Shown: in pieces, positions 1 to 5,479 of the stretch
Position numbering within the stretch: the stretch's first letter is position 1
How the letters are laid out: every line of letters starts with the position of its first letter
Origin: Clostridia bacterium
GTDB taxonomy: Bacteria; Bacillota; Clostridia; Oscillospirales; CAG-382
DNA: 32,871 bases
Direction of reading: 5' to 3'
Assembly (NCBI GenBank): GCA_017549365.1
Contig: JAFYUZ010000044.1
Location: 1-32,871 of the forward strand
Translations under genes and position numbers: made by a program
Notes under the pieces: generated by a model
The model's input: the letters and a program-made list of their open reading frames with translations, nothing else
The model's database searches: none
Told to the model about the DNA's origin: nothing

Positions 1-425
1 ACGGCAACGGGAACGCCGAAGTCCTCAAATCTGGGGTCATACACATCAAAGAAAGGAACTCCAAACTTTACTTGGATAATACGGGCAAGGTTGATGAAAT
101 AGACCTCTGCCTGAAAAGGTGTACCGCCCTCATAAGCCAAGCCGATAATGCTTGACAGTACGGGGAAGTTTGCTGTTTTGATTATCTGGTCAAAGGGTCC
201 GACAATGAAGTCTTGCATTGTGCCATTCTTCTGCTTGTAAACGAAAACGGCAACCTCACCATCCTTGACACGCAGAGAAGAACCCCATCTGATAGAGTTC
301 TCTCTAACTGTTTCACCCTCTTGAACACCCGACGGGTGCCACTTCCATATAAGGTATGATGGCTCGTCACAGCGTATTTCGTCCATAAAACCGCCTTTGC
401 GGTTATTTCTATCAAACAATCCCAT
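1..425 (-). CDS. SPFH-domain (YdjI / 'virion core protein'-like) protein, 3' part missing
   Basis: The ORF runs off the left edge, so only the first 141 or so codons are present. Translating the minus strand from the ATG at 425 gives a start of the form MGLFDRNN, then GGFMDEIRCDEP, LIWKWHP, and FQAEVYFINLARI further on. I recognise this pattern from the SPFH-domain proteins of the YdjI family. These are membrane-associated scaffold-type proteins; B. subtilis YdjI belongs to the PspA-containing ydjFGHI operon. A GGAGT ribosome site precedes the ATG. The gene is the last visible one of a leftward run, 36 bp after the zinc-ribbon membrane gene, as YdjG and YdjI are linked in Bacillus. Family assignment is fairly firm. 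The cellular role is inferred from the Bacillus context, and the C-terminal half cannot be assessed. Confidence 0.75.
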   Translation of the reverse strand, partial: MGLFDRNNRKGGFMDEIRCDEPSYLIWKWHPSGVQEGETVRENSIRWGSSLRVKDGEVAVFVYKQKNGTMQDFIVGPFDQIIKTANFPVLSSIIGLAYEGGTPFQAEVYFINLARIIQVKFGVPFFDVYDPRFEDFGVPVA

Positions 426-461
426 AATTACTCCTTTCCAAGTAACAAGAAGAATCTTTGA

Positions 462-1190
462 TTATTCATCTTTGTCATTGTCATATTTTTTATCCTTTTC
501 TGCGCTGGACATTGCATATATCCCAGCACCAATGATTGGAAACAACCCTATCATAGCAATCATATAAAACGGGGAGTCAGAATCACCAGACAATGAGCCG
601 CCAAAGAAACCAATTACCATTAGAATTGCCCCTAATGCACCTAACAACAAGCACTGTAGCATTTTTGATTTTTTAATACTTCTTGTAAGTGAGTTTGCTC
701 GTTGCTGTTTTTTGGCTTTGCTGTACAACTGACTAAGATACTCAAACTCTGGTGCTTTCCCGAAAGAAAGCTTAGCTTTCTGATAGGCTTGTTCTAATTT
801 TGCATACCACGCTTCTACATCATAACCACCGGCGTTGATATTAGAGGTTGCAAGTATAAAAAACTCATAGATATCTTCTTTGGTATTTGGGATATAGAAA
901 TTACGAATTAGGTCAACCTTCTGCTCAATCGATTCAGATCTTTCTAATTTTTGTGCCAAGTCATTCACGCAGCTCGTTGCTTTTGTGCCACGCAACTCGT
1001 AACCGCAAGCAGGGCAGTTTGTCACAAAAGAATCGAGACGCTCCCCACAGTTCGGGCATTTGTGTATTACTCCATCATATACTGTTTTTCTTTGTTCTGA
1101 TGAATTGCTGTCGTTTACCGCTTTGCCGCAGTTCGCACAGAACTTCGCTCCATCTGCAAGTTCCTGCCCGCAGTTAATGCAAAATGCCAT
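462..1190 (-). CDS. Double zinc-ribbon membrane protein (YdjG-like)
   Basis: A 242-residue protein. Two zinc ribbons occupy the N-terminus: CxxC pairs at about residues 4-7 and 18-21 (CINCG, CANCG), then CPNCG and CPACG at about 45-62. A helical middle region (about 80-165) is rich in charged residues and ends in a very basic stretch (about 160-178). Two hydrophobic segments follow at about 180-200 and 208-228, then a short acidic, lysine-rich tail. The likely topology is cytosolic ribbons tethered to the membrane. The architecture resembles B. subtilis YdjG, which works with the PspA homologue YdjF and the SPFH protein YdjI. It lies 5 bp after the upstream gene and 36 bp before the SPFH gene, so cotranscription is likely. 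The ribosome site is GGGGG before the ATG. What the ribbons bind (protein, nucleic acid or only a structural metal) is unknown. Confidence 0.7.
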   Translation of the reverse strand: MAFCINCGQELADGAKFCANCGKAVNDSNSSEQRKTVYDGVIHKCPNCGERLDSFVTNCPACGYELRGTKATSCVNDLAQKLERSESIEQKVDLIRNFYIPNTKEDIYEFFILATSNINAGGYDVEAWYAKLEQAYQKAKLSFGKAPEFEYLSQLYSKAKKQQRANSLTRSIKKSKMLQCLLLGALGAILMVIGFFGGSLSGDSDSPFYMIAMIGLFPIIGAGIYAMSSAEKDKKYDNDKDE

Positions 1191-1195
1191 GTATA

Positions 1196-1693
1196 TTACC
1201 CCCTTTTAGTATTGCTCTCAATTTGCTCTATGATAGCATCATAAACAACTTTTAATTTTAAGGGAGTATCCCCGTTATAGGAATTGATTCCCACATTACA
1301 ATTGCTCTGCAAGGTTGCATTATAAAAACAACTATGCAAATATTGAGCATCACACATTCCCACATAAGAACTGGGAATAGGTTCATATTCTTTGAAATAT
1401 GATTCATAATTAAATTGGTCGGCTGTTATATCCACAATAATGGCATTGTCTACAACTAACCAGCAATGTGTATATTGTTCGGCGTTGGATTCAGCATCAA
1501 TCATTTCTATACGCCCCGCAGATATTCCCTTACTCATCATGTATTCAGCCAACAAATCACTTGTATAACGGCAACATCCATGCGGGAAGCGTCCAAAAAG
1601 AGTCAGTCTGCCATATAATCGTTTGTTTGCAACGACTTCTAATGCCTTGCGAAACTCTTGTGCAAGAGTTTTTATAAACTCAATATCTGTCAT
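1196..1693 (-). CDS. Transglutaminase/papain-like fold protein with Cys-His-Asp residues, function unknown
   Basis: A 165-residue soluble protein with no signal peptide or membrane segment. Its most telling pattern is FPHGCCR (Cys40, Cys41) at the start of a helix, THCWLVV (His76) and IIVDITADQF (Asp88). This order and spacing match the Cys-His-Asp triad of transglutaminase-like/papain-fold proteins. The Cys helix is followed by an amphipathic segment (TSDLLAEYMMSKG), as expected for that fold. Activity could be protease, transferase or deamidase; the sequence does not decide this. The start at 1693 lies one base after the XRE stop codon and has a GGAG ribosome site, which suggests translational coupling. 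Together with the zinc-ribbon and SPFH genes it forms a compact leftward cassette. Fold assignment is moderate confidence and the catalytic role is inferred. Confidence 0.55.
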   Translation of the reverse strand: MTDIEFIKTLAQEFRKALEVVANKRLYGRLTLFGRFPHGCCRYTSDLLAEYMMSKGISAGRIEMIDAESNAEQYTHCWLVVDNAIIVDITADQFNYESYFKEYEPIPSSYVGMCDAQYLHSCFYNATLQSNCNVGINSYNGDTPLKLKVVYDAIIEQIESNTKRG

Positions 1694-1694
1694 T

Positions 1695-1907
1695 TTACAT
1701 CTCCACAGTTTTCACAGCATCGCATATATCGCCGATGTTGCAATCTAAATACTCGCAGATACGCAACAGAACGGAAAGAGCCACCTCTTCATTACGCCGC
1801 ATCTTCGTCATTGTTCCGGTTGCGATATTCAAGTCCTTGCGTAATGTAGCGGGAGATATTCCCCGTTCTATAAGCATTATCCACAGTTTCTTGTAGCTAA
1901 TTTCCAT
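1695..1907 (-). CDS. Small XRE-family (HTH_26-type) transcriptional regulator
   Basis: About 70 residues, essentially a single helix-turn-helix domain: a start of ISYKKLWIMLIERG, the ISPATLRKDLNIATGTMTKMRR recognition region, then LLRICEYLDCNIGDICD. This is the small Cro/cI-like type common in Firmicutes. The start at 1907 is chosen over the longer possibility at 1982 because CAGGAG sits 7 bases upstream and because the -10 element of a strong promoter (1942-1970) lies inside the longer version. It is the first gene of the leftward cassette. ATTCGC/GCGAAT sequences repeat around its promoter, including a perfect palindrome at 1997-2016, so autoregulation is plausible but is an inference. Confidence 0.8.
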   Translation of the reverse strand: MEISYKKLWIMLIERGISPATLRKDLNIATGTMTKMRRNEEVALSVLLRICEYLDCNIGDICDAVKTVEM

Positions 1908-1941
1908 AAGCACACTCCTGTCTATACTATGCTTTGAATAC

Positions 1942-1970
1942 ATTATATACACAATTCGCCAAAAAGTCAA
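1942..1970 (-). promoter_or_regulatory. Sigma-A promoter of the XRE/zinc-ribbon/SPFH cassette
   Basis: Reading the minus strand, TTGACT (1965-1970) is followed after exactly 17 bases by TATAAT (1942-1947). It lies about 35 bp upstream of the XRE start at 1907. The spacer carries GCGAAT (1954-1959), a possible repressor half-site. Confidence 0.8.
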
Positions 1971-1996
1971 TATATTATGCATATTTCGCTAATAAT

Positions 1997-2016
1997 ATTC
2001 GCAACTTCTTGCGAAT
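1997..2016. promoter_or_regulatory. Perfect 8-bp-arm palindrome, possible XRE operator
   Basis: ATTCGCAA and TTGCGAAT are separated by 4 bases (cttc), about 27 bp upstream of the -35 box of the XRE promoter. Related half-sites ATTCGC (1954-1959, within the promoter spacer) and TTTCGC (1984-1989) lie between it and the gene. No U-tract follows on either strand as in a terminator, so an operator is the better reading. The protein that binds it is inferred. Confidence 0.5.
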
Positions 2017-2036
2017 TTTAATTAGTAAAACTATTT

Positions 2037-2096
2037 TTTAACGATTATTGTATAAGTTTAACGATTACTGAATACTTTTAACTATATGCAACTTTT
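2037..2096. repeat. Degenerate 20-bp tandem repeat (three units)
   Basis: Units begin with TTTAAC at 2037, 2057 and 2077. The first two units share 16 of 20 positions (TTTAACGATTA-TG-ATA pattern). The third keeps only the TTTAAC start and little else. A 20-bp period places the motifs on roughly the same face of the helix, as in operator or iteron arrays, but the function is unknown. Confidence 0.5.
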
Positions 2097-2189
2097 TTAT
2101 TATGATAGCGTTTAAAGATATAAACGGCCAAAAGAGTGGTGTAATTACCTTTTGATAGGTTTAAATCAATTAATTTGGGCAAAAAACAA

Positions 2190-2223
2190 AAGAACGGCTA
2201 TTTGTATCAAAATAACCGTTCTT
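2190..2223 (-). terminator. Intrinsic terminator of tRNA-Leu
   Basis: A 14-bp stem (AAGAACGGCTATTT with AAATAACCGTTCTT, one G-U pair) closes a 6-base loop. On the minus strand it is followed by a T-rich run (TTGTTTTTT). It starts a few bases after the tRNA 3' CCA end. Confidence 0.85.
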
Positions 2224-2226
2224 TTT

Positions 2227-2313
2227 TGGTGCCGGAAGCGGGGGTCGAACCCGCACGGTATCGCTACCACCGGATTTTGAGTCCGGCACGTCTGCCAATT
2301 CCATCATTCCGGC
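2227..2313 (-). tRNA. tRNA-Leu (anticodon CAA)
   Basis: The minus strand folds as a class II tRNA of 87 nt including an encoded CCA. The acceptor stem GCCGGAA (2307-2313) pairs with TTCCGGC (2231-2237). The anticodon stem CCGGA/TCCGG encloses the loop CTCAAAA, giving anticodon CAA for UUG codons. A long variable arm follows, and the T-arm is GCGGG TTCGACC CCCGC. It has its own promoter at 2336-2364 and a terminator immediately downstream. Confidence 0.95.
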
Positions 2314-2335
2314 GAATGATTTTTACAACAGACTT

Positions 2336-2364
2336 AGTATATCACAAATTAAAAGAAAAAGCAA
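2336..2364 (-). promoter_or_regulatory. Promoter of tRNA-Leu
   Basis: On the minus strand TTGCTT (2359-2364), a 17-base spacer and TATACT (2336-2341) end 22 bases before the mature tRNA 5' end at 2313. Confidence 0.7.
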
Positions 2365-2389
2365 GAGTTTTTTTGCATATCTTCAAAAT

Positions 2390-2884
2390 TTAAACGAAAA
2401 TACCAACCAGTGATGATATTCCGTATGAACCGACAGTCATGATAATGCCTGCTGTAAGCACACCCAGGACTATGGCAGGTAAAGCGTATTTGAAGCGCAT
2501 ATCAAACATGGAAGCAATAAGCGCGCCTGTCCACGCGCCCGTTCCGGGCAGGGGAATGGCAACAAAAATATAAAGTCCCAAAGCCGCTTTTTTCATAACC
2601 GAATCGGCTTTTTTCTCAATACGTTTTTCGAGTTTTTCCATCAGTCCTGCAAACAGCTTTGTTTTTTTCAGCCAATTGAATATCGGTCTGCCCAGCAGAA
2701 TGACAAAGGGGATAGGAATAAGATTTCCGACAACCGAGATCAGAAAAGATTCTATCGGCGGCATTCCGAGCAAAACTCCCACGGGTATTGCACCGCGAAG
2801 CTCGATTATCGGAAGCATGGAAATGATGATAAGCTTGATCTCGTTTGGGATGGCACCCAAAGCTTCGATTATTTGTTCAGCCAT
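2390..2884 (-). CDS. Small multi-drug export family membrane protein (COG2426)
   Basis: A 164-residue, very hydrophobic protein with about four membrane segments (about 17-37, 42-67, 100-125, 133-160) and one basic cytosolic loop (KKTKLFAGLMEKLEKRIEKKAD, about 72-94). Motifs ELRGAIPVG, PFVILLGRPIF and PLPGTGAWTG are those of the COG2426 / 'small multi-drug export' family. The family name comes from weak early evidence and the true substrate is not established. A GAGGAAA ribosome site precedes the ATG. The gene starts 25 bp after the aldolase gene and is the last of a three-gene leftward operon. No clear terminator separates it from the tRNA-Leu promoter. Confidence 0.8.
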   Translation of the reverse strand: MAEQIIEALGAIPNEIKLIIISMLPIIELRGAIPVGVLLGMPPIESFLISVVGNLIPIPFVILLGRPIFNWLKKTKLFAGLMEKLEKRIEKKADSVMKKAALGLYIFVAIPLPGTGAWTGALIASMFDMRFKYALPAIVLGVLTAGIIMTVGSYGISSLVGIFV

Positions 2885-2909
2885 TATTTTCCTCGCGTTT
2901 TGATTTTTA

Positions 2910-3584
2910 TCAGACAGATGCGATGATGTCCATGTATTTCTTTGTTCGTTCTGTTATAATTGCGAAATCTTCGGGAGTTTCGAATTTTTCAACTTCGTCT
3001 GCCTTTACAAGACCCGAACCTATGCCGATTCCGCAAGCACCGGCTTTGAAAACACCTGCGGCGTTGTCTGTGTTTACGCCACCAACTGCAAGCATTGGAA
3101 TGTGTTTAAGAGGGGCTTTGATGGCTTTTATGTATTCCGCGGGGTTTCCTGTGATGGGGAATACCTTTACAAAGTCAGCGCCCCAGTTATACGCATTGCA
3201 GATCTCGGATGGAGTTAAAGCACCGGGAAGCGAAACAAGTCCGAGTTTTTTTGTTGTTTTAATAACAGCTTCGTCGGCGTTGGGGGAAATAAGGAAGGTT
3301 GCTCCTGCGTTTTTAGCAGAGCAAACATCATTGCAATCAAGCACGGTTCCTGCACCGACTTCCACGGTATCGCCGAAATGTTCTTTGATCATAGAAATCA
3401 TTTTTGGAGTTTTTGCAAGGGCTTCTGTGCTTGTGTGGTCAAAGGTGACTTCCACAAGGTCACATCCACCGTCAACAATGGCTTGTACTGTGGGGATGAT
3501 CTTATCTTCGGACAGAGCACGAAGGATCGCGATCATTTTTGTCTTTTTTATTTTTTCAATAACTCTCATCTGAAGTTCATTCAT
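2910..3584 (-). CDS. eda: KDPG/KHG-type aldolase (Eda family)
   Basis: A 224-residue class I aldolase of the 2-keto-3-deoxy-6-phosphogluconate / 4-hydroxy-2-oxoglutarate family, which cleaves 2-keto-3-deoxy sugar acids to pyruvate plus an aldehyde. The Schiff-base lysine is Lys140 in DFVKVFP and the catalytic Glu is Glu45 in VEVTF. GAGTVL, the ISPN motif and the phosphate-site glycines (AVGGV about 166-170, GIGSG about 187-191) are present. Where E. coli Eda has Arg49 (LEVTLRT), this protein has Asp49 (VEVTFDHT), so the exact substrate is uncertain; KDPG, KDPGal or another 2-keto acid is possible. GGAGG sits 9 bases before the ATG. The start overlaps the end of the upstream gene by 8 bp, indicating coupling. 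No Entner-Doudoroff partner gene is in the window. Confidence 0.85.
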   Translation of the reverse strand: MNELQMRVIEKIKKTKMIAILRALSEDKIIPTVQAIVDGGCDLVEVTFDHTSTEALAKTPKMISMIKEHFGDTVEVGAGTVLDCNDVCSAKNAGATFLISPNADEAVIKTTKKLGLVSLPGALTPSEICNAYNWGADFVKVFPITGNPAEYIKAIKAPLKHIPMLAVGGVNTDNAAGVFKAGACGIGIGSGLVKADEVEKFETPEDFAIITERTKKYMDIIASV

Positions 3585-4293
3585 TTTCTGATTCCTCCGT
3601 GTTTTCCCATGTTATAAGGTCAATAAAGGTGTCAACATTTGCCTGATATATTTTTTCGTTGTCGTCTTTCATGCTGCCTTCGCGCTTGTGACGAATGCAA
3701 AGCACTGTGTCGGCGGGAAGATAGCAAATGTCGGTGTATTTGTAGCAATCAAGATCGGAAATTCGGATTCCCTTTTCGTCAAGCGCATTTTCGGGTACAA
3801 AGCCGAGAACTTCTTCCAAAGGAACAAGAAGAAAATCTTCTTTTGAAAGCTGGTAATATATTTCCTCGTCCACAAGATAGATCACCGAAGTGCCTGTTGT
3901 GCGCTCGATATAAAATCTCTCTCTGCCGCGCGTCTGATACTGCATGGCTTTGTTAAGCTTTTCGGTATCGGTGCTGGGGTTGTCGGGGGCAAGGTTAACC
4001 TCAATGATGGTTGCTGCCTTGTATCCGTCGCCGTTGTAATCCTCGCTCATAATATCAGCCACAGAGTCTGTTACGACTCCGATGTAATTGGATGAGATCG
4101 ACTGGGGACCAACATACATAAAGGTGGCGTCATAGTTTTTTCTGTTTGCGCACTGCGTCAGACAGGTTAAAAAGAATATAACGACCGCAAGCCCCAAAAG
4201 GATAAACCACTTGTAGTAGTACCATATATGTTCAAGTTTGCCCGTAAAGCTAAGCTTGCTAAAACTTTCGCGGGCGCGTTTGATGTCGTCCAT
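3577..4293 (-). CDS. Single-pass membrane protein of unknown function
   Basis: About 238 residues. A basic N-terminus (KRARESFSKLSFTGKLEHIWYYYKW) leads into one membrane helix (about 29-48). The long remainder is then predicted to lie outside the cell, with acidic patches and the calcium-site-like sequence DYNGDGYK. I do not recognise a family. ATG 4293 is preferred over the longer start at 4335 because GAAAGGTG lies 5 bases upstream and because the -10 box (4334-4339) overlaps the longer start. It is the first gene of an operon with the aldolase and COG2426 genes, and its last 8 bp overlap the aldolase start. No functional link to the aldolase can be read from the sequence. Confidence 0.65.
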   Translation of the reverse strand: MDDIKRARESFSKLSFTGKLEHIWYYYKWFILLGLAVVIFFLTCLTQCANRKNYDATFMYVGPQSISSNYIGVVTDSVADIMSEDYNGDGYKAATIIEVNLAPDNPSTDTEKLNKAMQYQTRGRERFYIERTTGTSVIYLVDEEIYYQLSKEDFLLVPLEEVLGFVPENALDEKGIRISDLDCYKYTDICYLPADTVLCIRHKREGSMKDDNEKIYQANVDTFIDLITWENTEESENE

Positions 4294-4333
4294 AAAAGCA
4301 CCTTTCAAATATATAAATTTCTCATTATATATC

Positions 4334-4362
4334 ATTATACTTCAAATCATTAAAATAGTCAA
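4334..4362 (-). promoter_or_regulatory. Promoter of the membrane protein-aldolase-COG2426 operon
   Basis: Minus strand TTGACT (4357-4362), a 17-base spacer and TATAAT (4334-4339), 40 bp upstream of the ATG at 4293. Confidence 0.8.
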
Positions 4363-4433
4363 GGAATATTCTCGGTGGTAAAATTTGTTTACAAAAAGCA
4401 ATAAAACCCTTACATTTTAAACAAAAACTCAAA

Positions 4434-4458
4434 ATAGTTGACAAAGGTAATCAACTAT
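4434..4458. promoter_or_regulatory. Palindromic operator candidate over the DUF4375 gene promoter
   Basis: ATAGTTGA and TCAACTAT form perfect 8-bp arms separated by 9 bases. The palindrome covers the -35 box (4438-4443) and most of the spacer of the downstream promoter, a position where a bound dimer would block RNA polymerase. The binding protein is unknown. Confidence 0.5.
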
Positions 4459-4466
4459 GTTATAAT
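4438..4466 (+). promoter_or_regulatory. Promoter of the DUF4375 membrane protein gene
   Basis: Consensus TTGACA (4438-4443), a 17-base spacer and TATAAT (4461-4466), 23 bp before the ATG at 4490. Confidence 0.85.
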
Positions 4467-4489
4467 CGCAAAAGAAAGTAGGTGCTTAT

Positions 4490-5431
4490 ATGATTAGATT
4501 TATTATTAAGATTCTCGGTAAAATTTTACCCATGAGAGGGTATAAAGAAGGCGACAAGATACGTGCCGATGTATTTTTGGAGATATGGATACTGTGGACA
4601 GGAATCATTTTCTTTTTTGGTTCTATCGGTCTTTCGTTCTATGCGGTGTATATCCACGAGTACCTTTATTTTGTACTTGTCGCACTTGCATTTGTTATGT
4701 CGATATACGCCTTCCTTTCGTGGAAGAATAACAAGATAAACCTTGTCGGCTCTGACAAGTTCGAACACACAAACTTTCTTGGCAAAAAAAGAGTGTTTGC
4801 TTTCAAGGATCTTGACAAATATCGAGTTCGCGACGGCAACATAACCCTTTATTTCGGAAAAGAAAAGGTATTTATTGACAAAGCTTCGTATATGTCCGAA
4901 AGGTTTTCGGCTCTTCTCAAACCGGCTATGAACGGAATGTATGCCCAGATGCCTAAAGAGTCGGACAATATCTTCCCTGATAAATCACCTGACAAGGAAG
5001 AAACACGCGACCTTTCGTATTATTATGACAAGATACTTAAAAAATGCGACTATGGCAACAATGATGACGTTCTCAACGAGCACGAGCGCAGATTTATGAT
5101 TGCTATGTTTGTTGATGGCGAAGTGAACGACGGCGGTTTTAATTCTTTCTTTACAAGTTCGTCCGGAAAATACGCAAACGAGATCGTTGAAGTTTTCCGC
5201 GTTATCGGGTCGGACTTGCTTGCGGACGTTTGTGAAAAAGCCGTGTCGATTTTCGATGGTCCCGTGCCCACCGATTGGGATGAAAGAATTGAAGCGTATG
5301 AAAAGCTTGATGAAGCTAAGGTCAGAGAAGTTTTTGACGATTGCGATGAATTATTTTACGAATCGGAAGAAGATTTTGAAGATCTTTGCATGGAATATAT
5401 CCAAAATCATCTTGATTCTTTTGAATGTTAA
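4490..5431 (+). CDS. Membrane protein with PH-like region and DUF4375 (DMP19-like) C-terminus
   Basis: 313 residues. Two membrane helices (about 30-53 and 57-78) follow a short basic N-terminus. Residues about 85-150 look like a small PH-like beta domain (NLVGSDKF, VFAFKDLDKYRVRDGNITLYFG). The C-terminal 140 residues match the DUF4375 pattern: LNEHERRFMIAMFVDGEV, then NDGGFNSFF and SSGKYANEIVEVFRVIG, ending in a very acidic region (DDCDELFYESEEDFEDL). DUF4375 includes the Neisseria DNA mimic DMP19, an acidic protein that sequesters a repressor. Whether this copy does so is unknown. The membrane-anchored arrangement is unusual to me. An AGGTG ribosome site precedes the ATG. The gene stands alone between a palindrome-overlapped promoter and a bidirectional terminator. 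Confidence 0.65.
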   Translation: MIRFIIKILGKILPMRGYKEGDKIRADVFLEIWILWTGIIFFFGSIGLSFYAVYIHEYLYFVLVALAFVMSIYAFLSWKNNKINLVGSDKFEHTNFLGKKRVFAFKDLDKYRVRDGNITLYFGKEKVFIDKASYMSERFSALLKPAMNGMYAQMPKESDNIFPDKSPDKEETRDLSYYYDKILKKCDYGNNDDVLNEHERRFMIAMFVDGEVNDGGFNSFFTSSSGKYANEIVEVFRVIGSDLLADVCEKAVSIFDGPVPTDWDERIEAYEKLDEAKVREVFDDCDELFYESEEDFEDLCMEYIQNHLDSFEC

Positions 5432-5444
5432 AATACAAAAATCA

Positions 5445-5472
5445 ACCCCTGCATATCGTAATATGCAGGGGT
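5445..5472. terminator. Bidirectional terminator between the DUF4375 gene and lysS
   Basis: ACCCCTGCATAT pairs perfectly with ATATGCAGGGGT around a cgta loop. T-rich runs follow on both strands (GAATTTTTTATTT rightward, GATTTTTGTATTTT leftward). It can serve both convergent genes. Confidence 0.9.
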
Positions 5473-5479
5473 GAATTTT

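Larger units (their letters stand above)
1908..2226. other. Gene-free AT-rich region between the XRE cassette and tRNA-Leu
   Basis: This stretch contains the XRE promoter, the ATTCGC-type sites, a set of TTTAAC motifs at 20-bp spacing (2037-2096) and the tRNA-Leu terminator (2190-2223). I see no supportable coding region, and no integrase or direct repeat of the tRNA 3' end in this interval. Confidence 0.7.

Noticed and set aside
182..415. 77-residue leftward ORF
   Set aside because: It is in another frame of the SPFH gene that starts at 425 and runs off the edge. The SPFH frame has a ribosome site and recognisable motifs.
2845..3573. 242-residue rightward ORF
   Set aside because: It is antisense to the aldolase, which has its full set of catalytic motifs.
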